DNA from: an uncultured Campylobacter sp.
GTDB taxonomy: Bacteria; Campylobacterota; Campylobacteria; Campylobacterales; Campylobacteraceae
Assembly: GCA_937896205.1 (NCBI GenBank)
Contig: CALBNA010000301.1
Span: 1-7,402, forward strand
DNA: 7,402 bases
Direction of reading: 5' to 3'
A program made the position numbers and the translations under genes. This document shows, piece by piece, positions 1-6,398 of this stretch; position 1 is the first letter of the stretch; each line of letters begins with the position of its first letter. A model generated the notes under the pieces. It was not told where the DNA came from and did no database searches. It was given only the letters and a program-made list of their open reading frames with translations.

Positions 1-2
1 GT

Positions 3-1553
3 CTAAAAGAGATCAAAAAGATAAATCACAATTTAAGCTATGATGAGCTTTTTGAGCTTGAAAAGGCAAACAACGAGGGTAGAGTCTCAAGCAATGGCAC
101 ATTTATGGTTGATACTGGAATTTTTACTGGAAGAAGCCCAAAAGATAAGTACTTTGTAAAACAAGATCCAAGTCAAAAGTATATCGCTTGGGGCAAAATA
201 AATCAGCCTATTACAAAAGAGCTTTTTGACAAGCTTCTTAAAAAAGCAAAAGAGCAGCTAAGCGGCAAGGAAATTTTTATCCAAGACGCATTTTGTGGAG
301 CTAGCAAAAAGAGCCAAAAATCAGTCCGTTTTGTCACTGAAGTAGCGTGGCAAGCACATTTTGTAAAAAATATGTTCATCCGCCCAAGCGAGAGCGAGCT
401 AGCGGAATTTCATCCTGATTTCGTCGTTTACAACGCGTGCAAATGCAAAAACGAAGAGTGCAAAGAGCAGGGGCTAAACTCCGACGTTTTCGTTATCTTT
501 AACGTCGAGGAAAACGTCGCCGTTATCGGCGGCACATGGTACGGCGGCGAGATGAAAAAGGGCATTTTCTCGATGATGAACTACTGGCTGCCGCTAGAGG
601 GCAAGCTAAGCATGCACTGCTCGGCAAACGTGGGCAAAGATGGCGACACGGCGCTATTTTTTGGTCTAAGCGGCACGGGCAAAACGACGCTATCAACCGA
701 TCCAAACCGCAAGTTAATCGGCGACGATGAGCACGGCTGGGACGATGAAGGGATATTTAACTTCGAGGGCGGCTGCTACGCGAAGTGCATAAATTTAGAT
801 CCGAGCAGCGAGCCTGAAATTTACGCCGCGATCAAACGCGACGCGCTGCTTGAAAACGTGGTCGCAGATGAGGCTGGCGTCGTGGACTACAAAGACGGCA
901 GCAAGACCGAAAACACCCGCGTTAGCTACCCGATCTATCATATCGATAACTACGAGCCAAGCTCTGCGGGCGGCCATCCGAAAAACATCATCTTCCTAAC
1001 CGCCGACGCGTTCGGCGTTTTGCCTCCGGTCGCAAAGCTTACTAAAGAGCAGGCTATGTATTATTTCCTAAGCGGCTATACGGCCAAAGTCGCAGGCACC
1101 GAGCGCGGTATCACCGAGCCCGTGGCGACATTTAGCGCGTGCTTTGGCGAGCCGTTTATGCCGCTACACCCGACCGTTTACGCTAAGCTGCTGGGCGAAA
1201 AGATCGATAAACATAACGTCAGCGTCTATCTGGTAAACACAGGCTGGAGCGGCGGCGCGTACGGCGTGGGCAAGCGAATGAGCATCAAAGCCACTCGCGC
1301 ATGCATAAACGCGATCCTTGACGGCAGCATCAAAAAGTGCGAATTTGAAAATTTCGAAAAATTTAACCTCGCGATCCCAAAAGAGCTCGCAGGCGTCGAG
1401 ACAAAGCTGCTAAATCCTATCAACACGTGGGAAAATAAGAGCGAATATGTCGCTACTCGCGATAAGCTAGCAGGTATGTTTGAAGCGAACTTTAAACGCT
1501 ACGAGGATGTAAAAGAGGGCGTAGAATACGCAAAAGCCGGCCCTAAGGCTTAA
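3..1553 (+). CDS. pckA: Phosphoenolpyruvate carboxykinase (ATP), 5'-partial
   Basis: Cytosolic enzyme that converts oxaloacetate and ATP to phosphoenolpyruvate, CO2 and ADP, the entry step of gluconeogenesis. The frame is open from base 3, so the 34 codons before the ATG at 105 belong to the protein (they read ...[16 protein letters not shown]...) and only about ten N-terminal residues should be missing. In the visible numbering, TGRSPKDKY (oxaloacetate-binding Arg) lies near residue 43. It is followed by WYGGEMKKG (metal-ligand Lys), SMHCSANVG (metal-ligand His), the P-loop GLSGTGKT at 221-228, [11 protein letters not shown] (metal-ligand Asp) and [13 protein letters not shown]. The C-terminus AGPKA ends as in E. 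coli PckA, so the 3' end is complete. Odd points are a sharp GC rise near base 370-390 and a CxCx4C cluster ([10 protein letters not shown]). The stop is the TAA of a TAAATTTA octamer. Identification is secure. Confidence 0.97.
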   Translation, partial: LKEIKKINHNLSYDELFELEKANNEGRVSSNGTFMVDTGIFTGRSPKDKYFVKQDPSQKYIAWGKINQPITKELFDKLLKKAKEQLSGKEIFIQDAFCGASKKSQKSVRFVTEVAWQAHFVKNMFIRPSESELAEFHPDFVVYNACKCKNEECKEQGLNSDVFVIFNVEENVAVIGGTWYGGEMKKGIFSMMNYWLPLEGKLSMHCSANVGKDGDTALFFGLSGTGKTTLSTDPNRKLIGDDEHGWDDEGIFNFEGGCYAKCINLDPSSEPEIYAAIKRDALLENVVADEAGVVDYKDGSKTENTRVSYPIYHIDNYEPSSAGGHPKNIIFLTADAFGVLPPVAKLTKEQAMYYFLSGYTAKVAGTERGITEPVATFSACFGEPFMPLHPTVYAKLLGEKIDKHNVSVYLVNTGWSGGAYGVGKRMSIKATRACINAILDGSIKKCEFENFEKFNLAIPKELAGVETKLLNPINTWENKSEYVATRDKLAGMFEANFKRYEDVKEGVEYAKAGPKA

Positions 1554-1557
1554 ATTT

Positions 1558-1572
1558 AAAGGGCGCTGGTTG
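1558..1572 (+). promoter_or_regulatory. Ribosome binding site deciding a TTG start
   Basis: AAAGGG at 1558-1563 sits six bases before the TTG at 1570. No ATG or GTG nearby in this frame gives a full signal peptide, and the TTG reading starts directly with MKFYSVKRGLKFSLL, a classical charged-then-hydrophobic leader. The site overlaps the TAAATTTA that ends pckA, which suggests translation from the pckA transcript. Confidence 0.6.
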
Positions 1573-2973
1573 AAATTTTACTCTGTAAAACGCGGGCTTA
1601 AATTTAGCCTTTTAGCCTGCGCTTTTTTTCTTTCCGGTTGCGATATCTTTGGCGGACAGAGTCAAAGCTCCGCGCTAAAGTCCGCCAAGCAGCCCGAGTT
1701 TTCTTTTGCTCCTGACTCCGACGCGGTCGCGTATCTAAACGAATATCGCCGCGGCTCCGGACTCTCTGGTCTAAAACCAAATCAAATTTTAAGCCAGGCT
1801 GCAAAAAATCACGCCGAGTACAGTGCCCAAAACGAATACATGGGGCACGACGAAGCGGCGGGACGGGCTAAATTTAGCGGCGCGACTCCGGCCGACAGAG
1901 CCCTAGCCGTAGGCTACAAATCAACCCTAGTGCTTGAAAATATCGCCTATAAAAGCGACTTTAAAGAGGCGGTGGACGGGCTGTTTTCGGCGATCTATCA
2001 CCGATTTGCGTTTTTAAATTTGAGCGTCGATGAGGTCGGCTACGCGCTCGCGTCCAAGGATAAATTTAACGCCTTCGTCTTTGAGATGGGCAACTCTAGG
2101 CTCAGTGCCTTTTGCGCTAGGGGTGCGAGCGATACGGGCGCGGGGCGGTTTTATACCAACGTATGCGCCGATAAAAATCTAAAAATCAAAGATGCCAAAT
2201 TTGACAGTTTCACAGGCTCAATGAAGCCCTACGTCAAATTCCCGGACGCTACTGCGGTGACGCCCTATTTTAGCGGTGAGATCCCGGATCCATTCCCTGA
2301 GTGCAAGATCACGGCAAATCCCGTTAGTATCGAGTTTAACGCAAACGCGGGCGAGGTCAAATTTAAAGATTTCGAGATATTTAAAGACGGGCGAAAGACC
2401 CAAAATTTGCACGTCATCACGAGCGCCAACGATATAAACTCCAAATTTTCCTCCAAGCAGTTCGCGGCTTTTTCGCGGGAGGCTTTTGACTTTGGCGCGC
2501 AGTATGAGGCGGTTTTTAGCTACGAGCAATCAGGCGCGCGAAATCAAAGCGCCCAAAACGCGGGCGCGCAGGTAAAGCAAATAAAATGGAGCTTTAAAAC
2601 CAAAACGCCGCAAAATCCGTATTTTGACGCGCGCGACGGCGACGTGCTGGGCGTGGATGCGGATAAGACCTACGAGATATTTTTCCGCCCCAAAGACTGC
2701 AACGACCTCATGACGCGCTACTCTTACAAGGCCTCGGGCTTTATGACGCCTACGGTCGCGCAAAGCGGTACAAACACGCTAAGCGTGAAGCTAAAAGGCA
2801 TGGCGGGCGATACGCTAAGCATCGTAGCGGGCGGCATGAGCGTCAAGGTGCGGCTCAAAACCAGCTCGCCCGAAGCCGTGCGCGAGAGAAGAGCGTTTTA
2901 CGTGAAGGCTGGGTTGATGATCGCCGGCGTGATAGTAGTTTTTGCGCTGATTGGCAGAAAGATGAGGCGGTAA
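1570..2973 (+). CDS. CAP/SCP-domain lipoprotein with C-terminal membrane helix
   Basis: Predicted envelope protein of 467 residues. A lipoprotein signal peptide ends in the lipobox LSGC with Cys24 as the lipidation site; Asp25 follows, which in E. coli is the signal for retention in the inner membrane. Residues ~52-175 resemble a CAP/SCP (PF00188-like) domain: an AVAYLNEYR helix, GHDE with His93, LENIAY with Glu123, IYHRFAFLN with His144, then VGYAL. His93, Glu123 and His144 match the family's cavity residues. Residues ~230-430 look beta-rich and may be Ig-like, but I cannot name a family. Residues ~443-461 form a hydrophobic helix followed by GRKMRR, a basic tail expected in the cytoplasm. 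Both ends would therefore be tied to the inner membrane. The 16-base spacing after pckA suggests cotranscription. The biochemical function of bacterial CAP proteins is mostly unknown, so I name only the domain. Confidence 0.85.
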   Translation: MKFYSVKRGLKFSLLACAFFLSGCDIFGGQSQSSALKSAKQPEFSFAPDSDAVAYLNEYRRGSGLSGLKPNQILSQAAKNHAEYSAQNEYMGHDEAAGRAKFSGATPADRALAVGYKSTLVLENIAYKSDFKEAVDGLFSAIYHRFAFLNLSVDEVGYALASKDKFNAFVFEMGNSRLSAFCARGASDTGAGRFYTNVCADKNLKIKDAKFDSFTGSMKPYVKFPDATAVTPYFSGEIPDPFPECKITANPVSIEFNANAGEVKFKDFEIFKDGRKTQNLHVITSANDINSKFSSKQFAAFSREAFDFGAQYEAVFSYEQSGARNQSAQNAGAQVKQIKWSFKTKTPQNPYFDARDGDVLGVDADKTYEIFFRPKDCNDLMTRYSYKASGFMTPTVAQSGTNTLSVKLKGMAGDTLSIVAGGMSVKVRLKTSSPEAVRERRAFYVKAGLMIAGVIVVFALIGRKMRR

Positions 2974-2993
2974 ATTTACGCCGCTTTGTTTTT
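2964..2993 (+). terminator. Possible intrinsic terminator overlapping the lipoprotein stop codon
   Basis: The bases 2964-2970 (GAGGCGG) can pair with 2981-2987 (CCGCTTT), counting two G-T pairs, around a ten-base loop that contains the stop codon and a TAAATTTA. A T-rich run (TGTTTTT) follows directly. Position and T run fit a rho-independent terminator for the pckA-lipoprotein transcript, but the stem is short. Confidence 0.4.
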
Positions 2994-3294
2994 GGATCGT
3001 GCCTTCAAATTTGAGCTTTTTGAGGCGAATTTGCTTTGTAAATTTAGCGATACAAGAGGCAAAATAAATTTACCTGCAAATTTGACGACTGCTCTCCCGC
3101 AGACGTTGCTTTTATTAAATTTGATAATGCTTGAGGTGCGATAATTTAGCTTTTTTCTAAATGGCGCGTTTTGTTTGAGGTTTTGCCGCCTGATGCTCGT
3201 CTAAAGGCTATAACTACGCACGGTTGTGCCGGTAAGCGTTATGCGTCATTAAATTTGACGGCCCATTTTCCTGCAAGGTCGTAAAGCGTATATT
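2974..3294. other. Gene-free gap between convergent genes, possibly decayed coding sequence
   Basis: No gene is supported here. Seven AAATTT sites lie in this gap (an eighth spans its right edge). On the minus strand just after the 3295-3849 gene there are short reading pieces in shifting frames, such as YDLAGKWAVKFNDA, then LTGTTVRSYSL, then about 65 open codons without a start. On the + strand the lipoprotein frame stays open for ~56 codons after its stop, also without a start. These could be the worn remains of a gene or an intergenic repeat family, but AAATTT-rich DNA yields KF-rich peptides by chance, so no function is assigned. Confidence 0.4.
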
Positions 3295-3849
3295 TTAAAT
3301 TTCATCCCCGTTTATCTCATCCGCAAGTTTTAAAATTTTATCCCGCACCGCCTCAGGGGCGTAGATATCCATCCACTCTATCCCATTTGATGCGCTAAAA
3401 AGCACGGCGATCCGCCCCTCGCTCATCGCGCGCTTGGCAAGCTTGGTCGCCGCGGGGCTGTTTCCCATGTTTGGCGTCTCGTCTATGCTTATCTCGGCGC
3501 AGCGGCGCAAAATAGGCGCTAGATCAAACTCACCCTCGAGCAAAATAATAACCGAGCCGCGTCTAAAACTGCAAGCGTTCCAAAAGATCTCGGCGCCGTT
3601 TACGCATTCGCTCGCTAGATCGAGGCGAAATTTGCCCCGCTCGCGCACGAGAAAACTAAAGTCGCTCAAATTTAACGGGTGCTCCACGCTGCCGAAAGCC
3701 CCCACGATACTATCTTTGCGCCCGTTATAGACGTAGGCGGCGAGCGCGTTTTGCAGTAGCGGAGCGATGATCTGCTCGTGCGCGCTCGTGTGATCGTCAT
3801 CTCTGGCGCGGCCTGCGATCTTTACGAAAAACGGTTTGAAATACTCCAT
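3295..3849 (-). CDS. Hypothetical protein, 184 residues
   Basis: I do not recognise this protein. It starts at the ATG at 3849-3847 (MEYFKPFFVKIAGRARDDD), with AAGGAG five bases upstream, which makes it a credible translated gene. No signal peptide, membrane helix, coiled coil or repeat is visible, so it is probably soluble and cytoplasmic. It contains alternating hydrophobic strand-like stretches (GSVIILLEGEFDLAPIL, GRIAVLFSASNG) and ends in a helix-like segment (VRDKILKLADEINGDEI). No catalytic motif stands out. Base and codon use resemble its neighbours. It lies downstream of the cupin gene and the S51 remnant on the same strand but is separated from them by ~200 bases with stem-loops, so it may have its own promoter. 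It is convergent with the lipoprotein gene. Reading of the frame is fairly sure; function is unknown. Confidence 0.75.
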   Translation of the reverse strand: MEYFKPFFVKIAGRARDDDHTSAHEQIIAPLLQNALAAYVYNGRKDSIVGAFGSVEHPLNLSDFSFLVRERGKFRLDLASECVNGAEIFWNACSFRRGSVIILLEGEFDLAPILRRCAEISIDETPNMGNSPAATKLAKRAMSEGRIAVLFSASNGIEWMDIYAPEAVRDKILKLADEINGDEI

Positions 3850-3854
3850 AAACG

Positions 3855-3860
3855 CTCCTT
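3855..3860 (-). promoter_or_regulatory. Ribosome binding site of the 184-residue hypothetical gene
   Basis: On the minus strand AAGGAG lies five bases before the ATG at 3849. It is the main evidence that this otherwise unrecognised reading frame is translated from this start. Confidence 0.65.
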
Positions 3861-3900
3861 AAATTTATAAAATTTGCTCGCTTTTGCTTTTAAATTTAGC

Positions 3901-3935
3901 GCTAGCGGTGGTTAAATTTAGCTCGCACCGCTAGC
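3901..3935. repeat. Inverted repeat, 10-base arms, 15-base loop
   Basis: GCTAGCGGTG at 3901-3910 is the exact reverse complement of CACCGCTAGC at 3926-3935. The loop carries a TAAATTTA, and another TAAATTTA lies just outside at 3891. No T run follows on either strand, so a simple intrinsic terminator is unlikely. It lies ~50 bases upstream of the 184-residue gene and could be an operator or a leader-RNA hairpin. Confidence 0.6.
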
Positions 3936-3968
3936 TACATTTTCGGCTCGCCTCAAGCTCCGCCGTTT

Positions 3969-4004
3969 TTAAATTTTACGCAGGCTTTAGAGCGTAAAAT
4001 TTAA
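3969..4004. repeat. Inverted repeat, 13-base perfect arms, 10-base loop
   Basis: TTAAATTTTACGC at 3969-3981 pairs perfectly with GCGTAAAATTTAA at 3992-4004. CGCCGTTTT occurs on both sides, at 3961-3969 and 4006-4014, as a direct repeat flanking the hairpin. On the minus strand the stem is followed by A/T-rich sequence and could stop transcripts coming from the cupin gene; this is an inference. Confidence 0.65.
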
Positions 4005-4015
4005 GCGCCGTTTTC

Positions 4016-4057
4016 TAAATTTAGGCGTGCTCTTAGAATGGCACGCGTCTAAATTTA
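4016..4057. repeat. Inverted repeat at the end of the S51 remnant
   Basis: TAAATTTAG-GCGTGC at 4016-4030 pairs with GCACGC at 4041-4046 and CTAAATTTA at 4049-4057, giving a 15-pair stem with a two-base bulge (GT, 4047-4048) and a ten-base loop. It overlaps the original stop codon of the S51 remnant (4057-4055 on the minus strand), so it may be that gene's old terminator. Confidence 0.55.
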
Positions 4058-4306
4058 ACGTCCTAAAATTTCAAATTTATCGCCGCGAACTGCAATCGCT
4101 TCGGCATTATTTATCGGCGCCAAATTTAGCTTGCTGCCTTAAATTTTTAAAATTTCGGCCGCACTTTGCACAAACGGCTCCTTACCGTAGTGCGGCACCG
4201 GGTAAAATTTCACCAGATCAAGCCCCGTTTGCGCCGCGGCCCCGTATTCGCCCGCATCGTCCATCACGCTCGTGTACTCCACGCTAAGCCCCGCTCTTGC
4301 TAGCTT
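4055..4306 (-). pseudogene. C-terminal remnant of a peptidase S51-family gene with an internal stop
   Basis: On the minus strand, 55 codons from 4306 read KLARAGLSVEYTSVMDDAG, then GLDLVKFYPVPHYGKEPF, then VQSAAEILKI, and hit TAA at 4141-4139. The same frame continues for 27 more codons (GSKLNLAPINNAEAIAVRGD, then KFEILGR) to a second TAA at 4057-4055. The -VEYTSxMDD-, -GLDLVxFYPVPHY- and -NNAEAIAVRGD- pattern is what I expect from the C-terminal third of the peptidase S51 / dipeptidase E-like (type 1 glutamine amidotransferase-fold) family, whose members are ~200 residues. The N-terminal ~120 residues, including the GxSAG nucleophile region, are gone: homology begins immediately beyond the cupin stop codon. 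A Tyr codon turned into TAA would explain the internal stop. There is no SD-led start, and internal ATG 4264 would make only a short fragment. The remnant nature is clear; the family name comes from memory of conserved motifs. Confidence 0.72.
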
Positions 4307-4310
4307 AAAT

Positions 4311-4742
4311 TTACCCCAGCGCCACGTAATCAGCGGGCAACGGCGTGATAACGCTGATAAAGATAAAATCCTCCTTGCCGGTGTTTTTCATGCCGTGGCA
4401 CTCGCCCTTAGCCGAGATCACCACATCGCCCTTTTTGACCGAGACTTGCCTGTATTTAGCGGGTCGCTCACTCTTAAAATTTACCTGCTCGCCGTTATCC
4501 AAAAGTCCGCCCGCCGTCTTTTCGGCCTCGCTCGTACCCTCTTTGCTAAGATAAAACACGCCCTCGCCTTGCAAGCACACCCACACGTCGTCGCTTTTAG
4601 TGTGTGCGTGCACCGCGACTTCTTGGCCGGCTCGCACGACCCAGACCGCGCAGCTAGTGGCGTCCGTCTCGCAAAATATCGTTTTTCTCGCATTTTCTCC
4701 GCTCTTTGCGACCTCGCTTACGTGATAAATTCGCTTTTTCAT
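4311..4742 (-). CDS. Small single-domain cupin protein
   Basis: A 143-residue one-domain cupin (cupin_2-like beta barrel), probably soluble and metal-binding. Motif 1 is GQEVAVHAHTKSDDVW at residues 39-54: His45 and His47 are the expected metal ligands, and Asp51 or Asp52 stands in for the usual Glu. Motif 2 is GDVVISAKGECHGMKN at 105-120, with His116 as the third His and Asn120 conserved, but Ala in place of the usual Pro. Its substrate cannot be read from the sequence; cupins of this size include isomerases, dioxygenases and small-ligand binders. The ATG at 4742 is preferred to upstream starts at 4763 or 4826 because AAGGAG lies five bases before it and the upstream residues look unlike a cupin. 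The gene is divergent from argH with a ~108-base spacer. Its stop lies inside a TAAATTTA, beyond which the S51 remnant begins. Confidence 0.85.
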   Translation of the reverse strand: MKKRIYHVSEVAKSGENARKTIFCETDATSCAVWVVRAGQEVAVHAHTKSDDVWVCLQGEGVFYLSKEGTSEAEKTAGGLLDNGEQVNFKSERPAKYRQVSVKKGDVVISAKGECHGMKNTGKEDFIFISVITPLPADYVALG

Positions 4743-4747
4743 TTTTG

Positions 4748-4753
4748 CTCCTT
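4748..4753 (-). promoter_or_regulatory. Ribosome binding site fixing the cupin start at 4742
   Basis: The minus strand reads AAGGAG then five bases then ATG AAA AAG. The alternative ATG at 4763 has no purine-rich sequence at the right distance, so the 28 residues upstream of 4742 in this frame are probably not translated. Confidence 0.7.
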
Positions 4754-4811
4754 TTTCGTTCATTTTAGCCGCGCAGAGTGAATACGGCGTGAAATTTAAG
4801 TGGATTTGAGC

Positions 4812-4817
4812 TAAAAT
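4812..4817 (+). promoter_or_regulatory. argH: Candidate -10 element for argH
   Basis: TAAAAT preceded by GC lies 33 bases before the argH start in the short divergent spacer. Campylobacter sigma-70 promoters usually show a TATAAT-like -10 and a weak -35, and no clear -35 is visible here. A start point near 4824 would leave a ~27-base leader holding the ribosome binding site. A similar TAAAAT on the minus strand (4767-4762) could serve the cupin gene but would give a very short leader. Confidence 0.35.
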
Positions 4818-4850
4818 CAAAGCCAAAATTTAGCGCAAAAAGGAAAAACG

Positions 4851-6245
4851 ATGCAAGAAAATCCAAAAAAAATGTGGTCGGGTAGGTTTAGCGGTGAGAG
4901 TAGCGAGCTTTTGGAGGAGTTTAACGCCTCGATCGGCTTTGATAGGGCGCTTTGGCAGGAGGACATCGCGGGCAGCAAGGCGCACGCTCGGATGCTCGGC
5001 GCCTGCGGGATTTTAAAGCCTGAGGAGAGCGAAAAGATCGTCGCGGGGCTTGACGCCGTGTTTGAGGAGATAAAAAGCGGTAAATTTGAGTTTAAAACCG
5101 CCGACGAGGACATTCATATGGCGGTCGAAAAGCGCCTAAGCGAGCTCATCGGAAGCGATCTTGGCGGCAGGCTACACACCGCGCGCAGCAGAAACGATCA
5201 GGTCGCGCTTGATTTTCGCCTCTACGTGCTTAAAAGCGGTGTCGAGATCTCCGAAAAAATCCGCGAGCTAGTCGCTGCGCTACGAGATATCGCTAGCAAG
5301 CACGCGGACACGCTGATGCCAGGCTACACGCACCTTCAGCACGCCCAGCCCGTGAGCCTTGCCTATCATCTGCTAGCTTACGCGTTTATGTTTCGCCGCG
5401 ACTACGAGCGCTTTACTAGCTCGCGCGAGCGAAACAACCTCTGTCCGCTGGGCTCCGCCGCGCTTGCCGGCACGCCGCATCCGATAAACCGCGAGCTCGT
5501 CGCGCAGGAGCTCGGCTTTGCGGGAGTAACGCCAAATGCGATGGATAGCGTCAGCGACCGCGATTTCGCGCTGGAGATTTTGTTTAACGTAAGCGTGCTG
5601 ATGACGCATGCGTCACGCCTGTGCGAGGAGCTCATCTTGTGGAGCTCGCAGGAGTTTGGATTCATCACGATCAGCGACGCGTACAGCACGGGCAGCTCGA
5701 TCATGCCGCAGAAGAAAAACCCCGACGTCGCCGAACTCATCCGCGGCAAAACGGGGCGCGTAAACGGCAATCTCGTCGCGCTGCTAACGGTAATGAAGGG
5801 CTTGCCGCTAGCATACAACAAGGACATGCAAGAGGACAAGGAGGGCGTTTTCGATAGCGTCGCCACCGCGCTTACGAGCCTTGAAATTTTAAAACAGATG
5901 CTAAAAACGGCTAAATTTAACGAGCAAAATATGCTAGCGATGACGCGCCGCGGGCATCTCACGGCGACCGATCTGGCTGATTATCTCGTGCGGGAGAAAA
6001 ACGTGCCCTTTCGCCGGGCGCACTTTATCACGGGCAAGGCCGTGGCGTATGCTGAAAATTTGGGCCTGGATTTGAGCGAGCTAAATGCGCAGCAGCTTGC
6101 TAGCGTGGATGAAAACTTGGGCGCGGGTGCGGTTAAATTTCTTGATCTAAACGCTTCTAAGGAGGCACGCAAGTCGCAAGGAGGCACGGCGAATGAGAGC
6201 GTTGCGGCGCAGATTGAAATTTTAAACGAGTGGCTGAAAGGCTAA
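4851..6245 (+). CDS. argH: Argininosuccinate lyase
   Basis: Cytosolic homotetrameric enzyme that splits argininosuccinate into arginine and fumarate, the last step of arginine synthesis. The 464 residues match the family's usual length. WSGRFSG at the N-terminus is typical of Arg[10 protein letters not shown] at 109-117 is the conserved substrate-binding segment, [10 protein letters not shown] from 158 carries the His161 active-site residue, and [12 protein letters not shown] at 281-292 is the fumarase/lyase superfamily signature loop with the catalytic Ser. The ATG at 4851 is preceded by AGGA at 4841-4844. The stop is the TAA of a TAAATTTA. The gene is divergent from the cupin gene and followed by a palindrome-rich gap. 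No truncation or missing key residue was seen. Confidence 0.98.
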   Translation: MQENPKKMWSGRFSGESSELLEEFNASIGFDRALWQEDIAGSKAHARMLGACGILKPEESEKIVAGLDAVFEEIKSGKFEFKTADEDIHMAVEKRLSELIGSDLGGRLHTARSRNDQVALDFRLYVLKSGVEISEKIRELVAALRDIASKHADTLMPGYTHLQHAQPVSLAYHLLAYAFMFRRDYERFTSSRERNNLCPLGSAALAGTPHPINRELVAQELGFAGVTPNAMDSVSDRDFALEILFNVSVLMTHASRLCEELILWSSQEFGFITISDAYSTGSSIMPQKKNPDVAELIRGKTGRVNGNLVALLTVMKGLPLAYNKDMQEDKEGVFDSVATALTSLEILKQMLKTAKFNEQNMLAMTRRGHLTATDLADYLVREKNVPFRRAHFITGKAVAYAENLGLDLSELNAQQLASVDENLGAGAVKFLDLNASKEARKSQGGTANESVAAQIEILNEWLKG

Positions 6246-6266
6246 ATTTAAGGAGCTAAGTACGGC

Positions 6267-6332
6267 GAAATTTTAAAATTTCATAGTTGCGGTTTTAAAA
6301 TTTCGTAGCCGCAGCTTTAAATTTTAAAATTT
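6267..6332 (+). repeat. Palindromes and a 22-base tandem duplication after argH, possible terminator
   Basis: GAAATTTTAAAATTTC at 6267-6282 is a perfect palindrome, and AAATTTTAAAATTT recurs at 6319-6332. Two adjacent 22-base units, 6271-6292 and 6293-6314, agree at 18 positions; both begin TTTTAAAATTTC. AGTTGCGG (6285-6292) can also pair with CCGCAGCT (6309-6316), with the flanking AAAATTT/AAATTTT able to extend the stem. Twenty bases after the argH stop, this may end its transcript, although no clean T run follows. Confidence 0.5.
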
Positions 6333-6373
6333 GGCGAGCTATGTAATACGTCTGCTGTGTGCGGAGCGGGCTA

Positions 6374-6398
6374 GGCGGTAGTGTTTTAAACACCCGCC
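6374..6398. repeat. Stem-loop, GGCGG-GTGTTT arms
   Basis: GGCGG at 6374-6378 pairs with CCGCC at 6394-6398, and GTGTTT at 6381-6386 pairs with AAACAC at 6388-6393, with a two-base bulge (TA) on one side. As RNA the innermost pairs would open into the loop. No T run follows, so its role is unclear. Confidence 0.45.

Noticed and set aside
2218..2529. 103-residue minus-strand frame inside the lipoprotein gene
   Set aside because: It lies fully within a coherent + strand gene and shows no motif or ribosome binding site.
3864..3869. Minus-strand TATAAA as promoter of the 184-residue gene
   Set aside because: A start point seven bases on would fall inside the ribosome binding site, leaving almost no leader.
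3901..3935. Rho-independent terminator
   Set aside because: The arms are good but no T run follows on either strand, and the site lies upstream rather than downstream of the nearest intact gene.
4142..4264. The S51 remnant as a functional small protein from internal ATG 4264
   Set aside because: The resulting ~41-residue piece lacks the nucleophile half and has no clear ribosome binding site, and its family homology continues past the stop, which marks it as broken.
4027..4287. 86-residue + strand frame
   Set aside because: It runs antisense through the S51 remnant and its stem-loop, and has no ribosome binding site or recognisable motif.
4272..4781. 169-residue + strand reading frame opposite the cupin gene
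   Set aside because: It is antisense to a cupin with intact metal-binding motifs and a good ribosome binding site. Its composition (many R, S, L, P, H) is typical of a shadow frame.
4743..4826. N-terminal extension of the cupin to ATG 4826 or 4763
   Set aside because: No ribosome binding site precedes these starts, and the extension would consume the argH upstream region; AAGGAG before 4742 decides.
5402..5962. 186-residue minus-strand frame inside argH
   Set aside because: argH is unmistakable across this stretch; the antisense frame is low-complexity S/L/R-rich with no start signal.
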